Source: Streptomyces sp. NBC_00620
GTDB lineage: Bacteria > Actinomycetota > Actinomycetes > Streptomycetales > Streptomycetaceae
Assembly (NCBI RefSeq): GCF_026341825.1
Contig: NZ_JAPENY010000003.1
Span: forward strand, 558,001-622,000
Direction: 5' to 3'
DNA length: 64,000 nt
The notes below the pieces were generated by a model, which made no database searches, was not told where the DNA came from, and saw only the letters and a program-made list of their open reading frames with translations. Positions 16,324 to 24,764 of this stretch are shown here, in pieces. The translations under genes and the position numbers were made by a program. How positions within the stretch are numbered: the first letter of the stretch is position 1; each line of letters starts with the position of its first letter.

Positions 16324-16980
16324 ATGGCATCCGAACGTGACCACAGCACCTCCCGTCCCCTGAGCGACCAGGTCGAGGAACTTCTCGCCCACGAAGGCCC
16401 GTTGCCGATCGTCGCCGCGGGTGACCCGGTGCTGCGTCGTGCCGCCGAGCCGTTCGACGGCCAGTTGGCTCCGGGGCTGCTGGCCCGTTTCGTCGCCGCC
16501 CTGCGCGCGACGATGCACGCGGCGCCGGGTGTCGGCCTCGCGGCACCGCAGGTCGGTGTACCGCTGCGGCTCGCTGTCATCGAGGACCCGGCGCCGGTGT
16601 CGGAGGAGGTGCGGCTGGTGCGCGGGCGGGTGCCGCAGCCGTTCCGGGTGCTGGTCAATCCGTCGTACGAGGGGATCGGCGCGGAGCGGGCGGTGTTCTT
16701 CGAGGGCTGCCTGAGTGTGCCGGGCTGGCAGGCCGTGGTGCCCCGGCACACCGAGGTGCGGCTGCGTGCGCTGGACGAGGAGGGCCGCGCGGTCGACGAG
16801 GTGTTCACGGGCTGGCCCGCGCGGATCGTCCAGCACGAGACGGACCATCTGGACGGTGTGCTCTATCTCGACCTGGCGGAGACCCGCTCGCTGTCCTCGA
16901 ACCAGGCGATGGCGGAGCGCTGGGGGCAGCCGACGCCGGAGGAGGCGGCCGCGGCCCTCGGCTTCACGCTGCCCGGCTGA
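16324..16980 (+). CDS. def: Peptide deformylase
   Basis: 218 residues with all three deformylase motifs in order: GVGLAAPQ (residues about 75-82), EGCLSVPG with the metal-binding Cys, and QHETDHLDGV with the two metal-binding His and the catalytic Glu (Thr replaces the usual Ile). It removes formyl groups from new N-termini in the cytosol, using Fe2+ or Zn2+. An N-terminal extension of about 25 residues is typical of actinobacterial paralogues. It is monocistronic and convergent with the next gene, with a shared hairpin between. Confidence 0.95.
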   Translation: MASERDHSTSRPLSDQVEELLAHEGPLPIVAAGDPVLRRAAEPFDGQLAPGLLARFVAALRATMHAAPGVGLAAPQVGVPLRLAVIEDPAPVSEEVRLVRGRVPQPFRVLVNPSYEGIGAERAVFFEGCLSVPGWQAVVPRHTEVRLRALDEEGRAVDEVFTGWPARIVQHETDHLDGVLYLDLAETRSLSSNQAMAERWGQPTPEEAAAALGFTLPG

Positions 16981-16987
16981 GACGTGT

Positions 16988-17004
16988 CACCCTCAGCGAG
17001 GGTG
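16988..17004. terminator. Bidirectional hairpin between convergent genes
   Basis: CACCCTC-AGC-GAGGGTG is a perfect 7-bp stem, extended by GTGT/ACAC outside a 2-base bulge. It lies between the deformylase stop and the end of the reductase gene. Confidence 0.65.
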
Positions 17005-17042
17005 CCACACCGGTCCGGCGGAACACCCTCGCCAGGTCCGCG

Positions 17043-18476
17043 TCACACGTCCCGGTACGCCTCCAGCAGCCGCAGCCACACCTCGCTCAGCGTCGGATAG
17101 GACGGCACCGCGTGCCACAGGCGTCCGATGGGCACCTCGCCGGCGACGGCGACGGTCGCCGAGTGGATCAGTTCGCCGACGCCCGGGCCGACGAAGGTGA
17201 CGCCGAGGAGGACTTCGCGGTTGACGTCGACGATCATGCGGGCCTTGCCCCGATAGCCATCGGCGTACAGGCCCGCGCCCGCCGCCGAGGACATCTCGAC
17301 GTCCACGACCCGGACACGGTGGCCCGCCTGTTCGGCCTCGGCGAGGGAGAGGCCCACGGCGGCGGCCTCCGGATCGGTGAAGACGACCTGCGGGACGGCC
17401 GCGTGGTCGGCGGTCGCGGCATGAGCGCCCCACGGGTCCGTCTCCAGGAGCGGTACGCCGGCCGCGCGGGCGGCGATGGCGGCGCCCGCGATCCGGGCCT
17501 GGTACTTGCCCTGGTGGGTGAGGAGCGCACGGTGGTTGACGTCGCCGACCGCGTACAGCCACTCGCTGCCGGTGACCCGGAGGCTGTCGTCGACGTCGAG
17601 CCAGGAGCCCGCTTCCAGGCCGATCGTGTCGAGGCCTATGTCGTCGGTGTGGGGCGCGCGGCCGGTCGCGAAGAGGATCTCGTCGGCCTCCAGGCGGTCG
17701 CCGGTGTCCGTCAGGACCACCACGGTCGAGCCCTCGCGCGTCACCGCGGAGACCGAGGTGCCGGTGCGCACGTCCGCCCCCGCCTCCGCCAGTCCCTCGG
17801 CCACCAGCTCCCCGGCGAAGGGTTCCATGCGGGGCAGCAGTCCCTTGCCGCGGACCAGGACGGTGACCTGGGAGCCGAGGGCCTGCCAGGCGGTGGCCAT
17901 CTCGACGGCGACCACACCGCCGCCGACCACGACGAGCCGGCCGGGCACGGCCTGCGCGCTGGTGGCCTCGCGGCTGGTCCAGGGCTTGACCTGGGCGAGT
18001 CCCGGCAGGTCGGGGAGCAGGGCGCGGGTGCCGGTGCACACGGCGACCGCGTGCCGGGCGGTCAGCACGTGCCGCTCGCCGTCGGGCCCCTCGACCGTCA
18101 CCGTGCGCGGTCCGTCGAGCCGCCCGTGTCCGCGGTACAGGTCGGCGCCGATGCCGTCCAGCCAGCCGACCTGGCCGTCGTCCTTCCAGTGGGAGGTGAA
18201 GTAGTCGCGGTGGGCGAGGACCGCGGCGGCGTCGAGGGGGCCCTGCACGGCCTGGCTGAGGCCGGGCACGCGGCGGGCGTCGGCGCGGGCGATGACCGGG
18301 CGCAGCAGGGCCTTGCTGGGCATGCAGGCCCAGTAGGAGCACTCGCCGCCGACCAGTTCGCTCTCCACGATCGCGGTGGAGAGGCCTGCCGCGCGGGCGC
18401 GGTCCGCGACGTTCTCCCCCACGGGCCCGGCGCCGAGCACCACGACGTCGTACGCGATGGATTCCGTTTCCGTCAT
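17043..18476 (-). CDS. Class I pyridine nucleotide-disulfide oxidoreductase
   Basis: 477 residues from ATG 18476. FAD-binding GAGPVGENVADRARAAGLS at the N-terminus is followed by the redox-active pair GGECSYWACMPSK. An NAD(P) site GGGVVAVEMATAW and the second FAD motif EWLYAVGDVNHRALLTHQGKYQ follow. The dimerisation domain ends in VPSYPTLSEVWL, where the usual catalytic His-Pro of the HPxxxE motif is missing, so proton transfer must differ from that of glutathione or lipoamide reductases. It is divergent from a thioredoxin gene, which suggests a shared thiol-redox role. The electron acceptor is unknown. Confidence 0.88.
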   Translation of the reverse strand: MTETESIAYDVVVLGAGPVGENVADRARAAGLSTAIVESELVGGECSYWACMPSKALLRPVIARADARRVPGLSQAVQGPLDAAAVLAHRDYFTSHWKDDGQVGWLDGIGADLYRGHGRLDGPRTVTVEGPDGERHVLTARHAVAVCTGTRALLPDLPGLAQVKPWTSREATSAQAVPGRLVVVGGGVVAVEMATAWQALGSQVTVLVRGKGLLPRMEPFAGELVAEGLAEAGADVRTGTSVSAVTREGSTVVVLTDTGDRLEADEILFATGRAPHTDDIGLDTIGLEAGSWLDVDDSLRVTGSEWLYAVGDVNHRALLTHQGKYQARIAGAAIAARAAGVPLLETDPWGAHAATADHAAVPQVVFTDPEAAAVGLSLAEAEQAGHRVRVVDVEMSSAAGAGLYADGYRGKARMIVDVNREVLLGVTFVGPGVGELIHSATVAVAGEVPIGRLWHAVPSYPTLSEVWLRLLEAYRDV

Positions 18477-18526
18477 GGGGTCAGTCTGGTTCCTCGTGTG
18501 CGCCGTGGCCACACGGGTAGGCAGGC

Positions 18527-18552
18527 GGAATACGGCACCGGCAGGCGGCGTT
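18527..18552 (+). promoter_or_regulatory. SigR-type promoter of the thioredoxin gene
   Basis: GGAAT at 18527-18531 and GTT at 18550-18552 are separated by exactly 18 bases, matching the SigR (thiol-oxidative stress) consensus of Streptomyces. The site lies 44 bases upstream of the thioredoxin start, in the right orientation. Confidence 0.75.
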
Positions 18553-18596
18553 GTGCGAACCGGCATGACCCGGACACGAGAAAGAGGGAGACACGC

Positions 18597-18974
<378 letters not shown>

Positions 18975-18983
18975 GTCCCCCGC

Positions 18984-20420
18984 TCAGAACGGGTACGCCG
19001 CCACATCCCCGCGCACCGTCGTCCAGCGCACGTCGGTGAAGGCCTCCAGGTTGGCCTCACCGCCGAAGCGGGCGCCGGTGCCGGAGGACGCGATCCCGCC
19101 GAAGGGCGCGACGGCCTCGTCGTTGACGGTCTGGTCGTTGATGTGGGCGATGCCGGTGGGGATGCGCTCGGCGAGGTCGAGGCCGCGCGCGGTGTCCCTG
19201 GTGACGATGCCCAGGGAGAGGCCGTACGGTCCCGCTGAGGCGAGAGCGGCGGCCTCGTCGACGTCCGCGAAGGAACGTACCGGCGCGACCGGGCCGAAGA
19301 CCTCCTCCGCGTACGCGGGGGTCGAGTCGTCGACTCCGGCAAGGACCGTCGGCCGGTAGAACAGCTTCTCGTGCGTGCCGCCCGCCGCCAGCTTCGCCCC
19401 GCGTGCGGTGCTGGACTCCACCAGCCCCTGGATCTTGGCCAGTTGGGCGCTGTCGATAATCGGCCCCAGGTGCACCTGCTCGCGGTGCGGGTCACCGACG
19501 GCGAGCGAGTCGGCCTTGGCGGCGAGCCGCTCGACGTACTCCTCGTAGAGCGAGGCGTGGACGAGGTGGCGGCCGGTCGTCATGCAGATCTGGCCCTGGT
19601 GGAAGAACGAACCCCAGGCGGCCGTGGAGATCACCGCGTCGATATCGGCGTCGGCCAGGACGATCAGTGCGGAGTTTCCGCCCAACTCCAGGTGCACGCG
19701 CTTGAGTTGACGGCCCGCGGCCTCACCCACCGCGCGCCCGGCGGCAGTCGACCCCGTGAACGAGATCACCGGCACCTGCGGGTCGGCTACCAGCGCCTGA
19801 CCGGCCTCGGGACCGCCGGGGAGTACGTGCAGCAGGCCGTCCGGGAGGCCCGCCTCCGCGAAGACGGCGGCGAGCGCGAGGCCGCCGCAGACGGCGGTGC
19901 GCGGGTCCGGCTTCAGGACGACGCCGTTGCCGAGCGCGAGCGCCGGGGCCACGGAGCGGATCGAGAGGATCAGCGGGGCGTTGAAGGGGGCGATGACCCC
20001 TACCACGCCGACCGGGACACGCCGTGTGTACGACAGACGCGGAACCTCCGACGGCAGGATCTGGCCGGTCGGGCGCGAGGCGAGCGCGGCTGCCTCATAG
20101 CACTCCTGAGCGGCGACGTGCAGTTCGAAGTCGGCCTTGCCGGGGATGGAGCCGGACTCGCGGACGATCCAGTCGCGCAGTTCGTCGGCGTGTGCGGCGA
20201 AGAGGTCGCCGGCCCTGCGCAGCACGGCGGCGCGGACGAAGTGCGGGGCCCTGGCCCAGTCGGACTGGGCGGCACGGGCGGTGCGCGCGGCCGTCGAGAT
20301 GTCCTCGGCGGTGGCGAGCGTGACGGTACCGAGCCCCTCGCCGGTGGCGGGCTCGGTGACGGTGTACTCACCGCCCGACAGCGTGCGGGACTGCCAGGTC
20401 TTGGGGTCGAGCAGCGGCAT
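18984..20420 (-). CDS. Aldehyde dehydrogenase (benzaldehyde/vanillin dehydrogenase-like)
   Basis: 478 residues from ATG 20420 with GGAGAG upstream. The ALDH signature is complete: NAD-binding IAPFNAPLILSIRSVAPALALGN and FTGSTAAGRAVGE, general base Glu in HLELGGNSALIV, catalytic Cys in FFHQGQICMTTGR, and EEVFGPVAPV. Substrate class is suggested by the neighbour, a 4-hydroxybenzoate hydroxylase transcribed just upstream in the same direction (39-base gap). It probably oxidises an aromatic aldehyde to the benzoate that PobA then hydroxylates. The 3' end is only 9 bases from the convergent thioredoxin gene. Confidence 0.9.
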   Translation of the reverse strand: MPLLDPKTWQSRTLSGGEYTVTEPATGEGLGTVTLATAEDISTAARTARAAQSDWARAPHFVRAAVLRRAGDLFAAHADELRDWIVRESGSIPGKADFELHVAAQECYEAAALASRPTGQILPSEVPRLSYTRRVPVGVVGVIAPFNAPLILSIRSVAPALALGNGVVLKPDPRTAVCGGLALAAVFAEAGLPDGLLHVLPGGPEAGQALVADPQVPVISFTGSTAAGRAVGEAAGRQLKRVHLELGGNSALIVLADADIDAVISTAAWGSFFHQGQICMTTGRHLVHASLYEEYVERLAAKADSLAVGDPHREQVHLGPIIDSAQLAKIQGLVESSTARGAKLAAGGTHEKLFYRPTVLAGVDDSTPAYAEEVFGPVAPVRSFADVDEAAALASAGPYGLSLGIVTRDTARGLDLAERIPTGIAHINDQTVNDEAVAPFGGIASSGTGARFGGEANLEAFTDVRWTTVRGDVAAYPF

Positions 20421-20459
20421 GACGGCTCTCCGATCGATCACTGATCACCAGCGGGACAC

Positions 20460-21638
20460 TCACAGTGAGAGGGGTAATCCCGTGTAGTTCGCGGCCAGTT
20501 CGGCTGCCGCGTGGCGGGATGCCGTGATCCGGCGCAGTCGTGCGAGCTGCACCCGGTGGTCGAAGACATCCCCATCTGGTTGAGCGTGCAACATCCTAGT
20601 CATGTCGTACGAGAAACGTGTGGCCTGCCACACCCGGTCGAGGCACAACTCCGAGTAGCGGTCCAGGAGTTGGGCCGATCCCGTGCGGTGCAGCGCCGCG
20701 AAGCCGCGTGCCAGCACCCGGACGTCGGACACCGCGAGGTTGAGCCCCTTGGCGCCGGTCGGCGGCACGATGTGGGCGGCGTCCCCGGCGAGGAACAGCC
20801 GTCCGTAGCGCATCGGCTCGTGGACGTAACTCCGCATCGACGTCACGGACTTGGACGTGACGGGGCCGCGCTCGAGGCGCCAGTCGCCGTCGATGGCGAA
20901 GCGTGCCGCGAGCTCGTCCCAGATGCGCTCGTCGGGCCAGTCGGCGGCTGCGGTGCCGTTCGGAACCTGGAGGTACAGCCGCGACACCGACGGCGAGCGC
21001 ATGCTGTGCAGGGCGAAGCCCCTGTCGCCGCGTGCGTAGATCAACTCCTCGCAGGAGGGCGGCACATCGGCGAGGATCCCGAGCCAGGAGTACGGGTACT
21101 CGTGCGCGTACGTGTGGCTCGCCCCGTCCGGGAACGCGTCGCGCGCGATGCCGTGCGAGCCGTCGCAGCCCACCACGTAGTCGCAGCTCAGGGTCTGCTC
21201 GCGCCCCTCGTGCACGAAGCGCACGACGGGTGCGTCGCTGTCCGGCTTCTCGATGGCGATCGCCTCGGCCTCGAACAACAGCGGTGGCCCGTCGGCGAGT
21301 TGAAAGGCGATGAGATCCTTCACGATCTCCGTCTGGGCGTAGATCGTGACGGTGCGGCCGCCGGTGAGCGCGGGGAAGTCGATGTGGTGGCGCTCGCGGT
21401 CGAAGCGCAGCTCGATGCCGTGGTGGATCAGGCCCTCGGCGTCCAGGCGGTCGGCGGCGTCGCACTCGCGCAGCGCGTCGACCGTGCCCTGCTCCAGCAT
21501 TCCGGCGCGCTGGCGCTGCTCGGCGTACTCCCGTGTCCTGCTCTCCAGGACGACGCAGTCGACGCCCGTCCGGTGCAGCAGCCGGGCGAGCAGGAGCCCG
21601 GCGGGACCGCCGCCGATGATGCCGACCGTGGTCCGCAT
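20460..21638 (-). CDS. pobA: 4-hydroxybenzoate 3-monooxygenase
   Basis: 392 residues, the family's standard length. It has FAD-binding GIIGGGPAGLLLARLLHRTGVD, the substrate-loop region REYAEQRQRAGMLEQGTVD, the DG motif VVGCDGSHGIAR and the GD motif RLFLAGDAAHIVPPTGAKGLNLA. The enzyme hydroxylates 4-hydroxybenzoate to protocatechuate with NAD(P)H and O2, feeding the beta-ketoadipate pathway; none of the pca genes are in this window. It lies between a LacI-type regulator (upstream, 47-base gap) and the aldehyde dehydrogenase, likely one operon. Confidence 0.93.
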   Translation of the reverse strand: MRTTVGIIGGGPAGLLLARLLHRTGVDCVVLESRTREYAEQRQRAGMLEQGTVDALRECDAADRLDAEGLIHHGIELRFDRERHHIDFPALTGGRTVTIYAQTEIVKDLIAFQLADGPPLLFEAEAIAIEKPDSDAPVVRFVHEGREQTLSCDYVVGCDGSHGIARDAFPDGASHTYAHEYPYSWLGILADVPPSCEELIYARGDRGFALHSMRSPSVSRLYLQVPNGTAAADWPDERIWDELAARFAIDGDWRLERGPVTSKSVTSMRSYVHEPMRYGRLFLAGDAAHIVPPTGAKGLNLAVSDVRVLARGFAALHRTGSAQLLDRYSELCLDRVWQATRFSYDMTRMLHAQPDGDVFDHRVQLARLRRITASRHAAAELAANYTGLPLSL

Positions 21639-21685
21639 GACGCGCCTCCGTGTCCGGTCCGGCCGGGGAACAGTCCCAGCCTCTC

Positions 21686-22720
21686 TCAGCTCGACTCGCG
21701 GTGCACGACCCTCGCTCCCAGTACCTCGTGCGTTTCGGGCGCCGCGCCGGGCTCGCGCACCGCGCGGTCCACCAGCTCGGCGAGGTCACGCCCGGACGGC
21801 AGCTCGATGTGGACGGTGCTCAGGCGGGGCCGCAGCAGCCGGCCGAGCATCAGGTCGTCGGCGCCGATGACGGCCGTCTCGTCCGGGATTCCGATGCCCT
21901 CGTCCTGGAGGGCACGCGTCAGCAGCATCGCGTACTCGTCGTTGTACGCGAACACGGCGTCGAGATCGAGGGAGCGCCAGCTCGCCGCGAGCCGGGCGGC
22001 GGCCACCTCCTCGTACGCGAGCGGCAGCTCGGTCACCGAGGCGTCCGTGCCCCGCAGAGCGCGCCGTACGCCTTCCAGGCGGGGCTTGGAGAAGATCTCC
22101 AGGCCCGTTTCCTGGGGCACCACGACACCGATGCGACGGCGGCCACGCGCCGCGAGGTGGACGCCCGCGCAGTGGCCGACCCGCTCGTGGTCCATGAGCA
22201 GCGCGTGCGCGCCCTCGACGCGCTCGGGGCCCATCGTGACGACGGCCCGGGCTCCGGAGCGCTTGAGGACACCCACGCCCTCGGGGCCGAGCCCGCTGCC
22301 CGGCACGAGGACGGCGACCGGCCGCAGCTCGGCCCAGGCGCGGGCGGCCTCGTCGCCCTGCAGGCCTACGCTGCCGTACTGCACGACGGTGTAGTCGAGG
22401 CGGCCCAGAGCCCACTGGAGCTCGTTGAAGAACTGGCTGTAGAGCGGGCCCACGGGCACGGAGGGCGCCGGCATCAGAACCATGCGGCTGTGCCCGGCGC
22501 GCAGGCTGCGGGCAGCCGCGTGCGGGACGTACCCGAGTTCCTTGGCCGCCTCGTGGACGCGGCGGCGGGTGGGTTCGCTGATCCGGACGGCGCTGGTGTT
22601 GTTCAGGACGTACGAGACGGTCGCGCGGGAGACGCCCGCCAGGCGCGCCACATCGGCACTCGTCGGCACGGGTCGTTGTGCGGACGATGGAGGAGCGGAC
22701 TGCTTCGGTATCTGCACCAT
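21686..22720 (-). CDS. LacI-family transcriptional regulator
   Basis: 344 residues from ATG 22720, with ATG 22732 as an alternative. The LacI-type helix-turn-helix and hinge are clear: TSADVARLAGVSRATVSYVLNNTSAVRISEPTRRRVHEAAKELGYVP, residues about 20-65. A periplasmic-binding-protein-like sensor follows (DAVFAYNDEYAMLLTRALQDEGIGIP). It heads an operon with pobA and an aldehyde dehydrogenase and is divergent from an amidase gene 169 bases away. It is the probable local repressor of both sides. PobA genes are more often under IclR- or AraC-type regulators. Confidence 0.9.
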   Translation of the reverse strand: MVQIPKQSAPPSSAQRPVPTSADVARLAGVSRATVSYVLNNTSAVRISEPTRRRVHEAAKELGYVPHAAARSLRAGHSRMVLMPAPSVPVGPLYSQFFNELQWALGRLDYTVVQYGSVGLQGDEAARAWAELRPVAVLVPGSGLGPEGVGVLKRSGARAVVTMGPERVEGAHALLMDHERVGHCAGVHLAARGRRRIGVVVPQETGLEIFSKPRLEGVRRALRGTDASVTELPLAYEEVAAARLAASWRSLDLDAVFAYNDEYAMLLTRALQDEGIGIPDETAVIGADDLMLGRLLRPRLSTVHIELPSGRDLAELVDRAVREPGAAPETHEVLGARVVHRESS

Positions 22721-22889
22721 GACGTCACGCATCCTTGCAGAAGCACGGCGCGCCGCTTTGCGCCGGGGGAGCCCGGCGCCCCCGGGTGGCCGGAACTCTC
22801 CCTTCCGCAAAGGATGTTCGATATCCCGTACCGGATGGCCCGTCCGGAGGTTACCGTGCGGTACACGACCTGCTTCGGAGGTGCCCCTC

Positions 22890-24314
22890 TTGGCTCCCGA
22901 CCGTGCTCATGGCCTGGCTGAAAGTGCTCGCTCCCTCGCCGACGGCGAGGTGACCGCGCGCGAGATGGCCGAGCGGACACTGGCCCGCATTGAGGCGACC
23001 CAGCCCTCCCTGAACGCCTTCCGCCTGGTGCGCGCCGAAGCGGCGCTCGCCGAGGCCGACGCGGCGGACAAGAAGCTGGCCGCCGGGGTGCGGCTGCCGC
23101 TGCTCGGGGTGCCGGTGGCGGTGAAGGACGACATGGACGTGGCGGGCGAGCCGACCGCGTTCGGCTGCCGGGGCGAATTCCCTGCCCAGGCCGAGGACGG
23201 GGAGGCCGTACGCCGCCTGCGCGCGGCCGGCGCGATCGTGATCGGCAAGACCAACACCTGCGAGCTCGGGCAGTGGCCCTTCACAGAGGGGCCCGCCTTC
23301 GGAGCCACCCGCAACCCCTGGCACGCCGACCACACACCGGGCGGTTCCTCGGGAGGCTCGGCCGCGGCGGTGGCGGCGGGTCTGGTCCCGGCGGCGCTGG
23401 GCTCGGACGGCGCGGGCTCGGTCCGCATCCCGGCCTCCTGGACCCATCTGATCGGGATCAAACCGCAGCGTGGCCGGATCTCGACCTGGCCGCGCCCGGA
23501 GTCGTTCCAGGGCATCACGGTCAACGGGACGCTCGCCCGCACGGTCGCGGACGCGGCCCTCCTGCTGGACGCGGCGAGCGGCAACCACGACGGCGATCTG
23601 CACCGCCCGTCCACGCTTCGCGTGTCGGACGCGGTGGGCCGTGATCCGGGCCGGCTGCGGATCGCGCTGTCGCTGAAACCGCCGTTCACGGCGCTGCCCG
23701 CGCGGCTCGATCCCGCCGTACGGGAGCGGGTCCTCGCGCTCGCGGAGCGGCTCGCGGAGCTCGGGCACGTGGTGGAGGAGGCGGAGCCGCGGTACGGGCA
23801 GATCGGGCTGTCGTTCATCCCGCGCGCGACGGTCGGTCTCGCCGAGCGGGTACGCGACGTGCCGCAGCAGGACCTCCTCGACCGGCGCACCCGCGACGCC
23901 GCCCGGCTGGGACGCGTACTCGGCGGCGCACCCCTGCGGGTGGCCCGCCGGGCCGAGGCGACGCTGCACCGGCGGATCGGGGCGCTCTTCGACACGTACG
24001 ACGTGCTGCTCGCCCCGACGACCGCCGCTCCCCCGCCCCTCATCGGCTCGATGGTGAACCTGAACGGACTGGGCACCGACCGGGCCATGATCGCCGCGTG
24101 TCCGTTCGCGTGGCCGTGGAACGTGCTGGGCTGGCCCGGGGTCAACGTGCCCGCGGGGTTCGTGGGCGACGCTCTGCCGGTCGGCGCCCAGCTGCTCGGT
24201 CCGGCGAACAGCGAGCCGCTGCTCGTGTCGCTGGCCGCCCAGTTGGAGGCGGATCTGCGGTGGCACGAACTGTGGCCGCCCCACGGGACCGTCGTGGACT
24301 CCCCTGCGGTGTAA
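22890..24314 (+). CDS. Amidase-signature family hydrolase
   Basis: 474 residues. TTG 22890 was chosen because GGAGG lies 8 bases upstream; a GTG at 22881 overlaps that site. The Ser-cisSer-Lys triad is visible: Lys in VPVAVKDDMDV, cis-Ser in TPGGSSGGSAAAVAAG and nucleophile Ser in LGSDGAGSVRIPAS. The enzyme hydrolyses an amide to acid and ammonia, but the substrate cannot be read from sequence. It is divergent from the LacI/pobA operon, so an aromatic amide is one possibility. Confidence 0.88.
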   Translation: MAPDRAHGLAESARSLADGEVTAREMAERTLARIEATQPSLNAFRLVRAEAALAEADAADKKLAAGVRLPLLGVPVAVKDDMDVAGEPTAFGCRGEFPAQAEDGEAVRRLRAAGAIVIGKTNTCELGQWPFTEGPAFGATRNPWHADHTPGGSSGGSAAAVAAGLVPAALGSDGAGSVRIPASWTHLIGIKPQRGRISTWPRPESFQGITVNGTLARTVADAALLLDAASGNHDGDLHRPSTLRVSDAVGRDPGRLRIALSLKPPFTALPARLDPAVRERVLALAERLAELGHVVEEAEPRYGQIGLSFIPRATVGLAERVRDVPQQDLLDRRTRDAARLGRVLGGAPLRVARRAEATLHRRIGALFDTYDVLLAPTTAAPPPLIGSMVNLNGLGTDRAMIAACPFAWPWNVLGWPGVNVPAGFVGDALPVGAQLLGPANSEPLLVSLAAQLEADLRWHELWPPHGTVVDSPAV

Positions 24315-24367
24315 AGGAGTTCGTCGGGGCCGCTGTGACCAGCGGATTCCGGCCGTAGTCTGTGGTC

Positions 24368-24586
24368 ATGGACGATGCGCCGATGGTCGGGTTGATGGGG
24401 CGGGTCACCGGCACGGTCGGGCCCGGGCTCGTCGGCGAGGTGATCGTCCGGGTACGCGGCGGCGCCGAGCACTTCCTCGCGTATCCCGCCGCCGCCAAGG
24501 ACCGTATCGAGACGGGCACGGTGGTGATGGTCGTGGAGTACCTGCCGCCGCGGACCGTGTACGTCTCGGCGGCGTACGACAGTTGA
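24368..24586 (+). CDS. NfeD-like OB-fold protein
   Basis: 72 residues: LMGRVTGTVGPGLVGEVIVRVRGG, then DRIETGTVVMVVEYLPPRTVYVSAAYD. This is the beta-rich OB fold found at the C-terminus of NfeD proteins, here without membrane helices. It lies 178 bases before a flotillin gene in the same direction; NfeD and flotillin genes are paired in many bacteria. It probably assists flotillin assembly at the membrane. GTG 24362 is an alternative start. Confidence 0.72.
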   Translation: MDDAPMVGLMGRVTGTVGPGLVGEVIVRVRGGAEHFLAYPAAAKDRIETGTVVMVVEYLPPRTVYVSAAYDS

Positions 24587-24764
24587 CGAGTGGGCGGCGT
24601 ACGGCGATCAACGCGTCCCCAGCTCGTCTGCGCACGCGCCGTCCCAGGTGAGAGCCGTATTCGTCAAGATTGCAACAAGGATTCGTCAGTGCCTGTCCCC
24701 CGGCCTTGCGCAGGAGCACACTCCCTTCGTTCGGTGCCGAAAGGGCACCATCCAAAGGGGGCGT

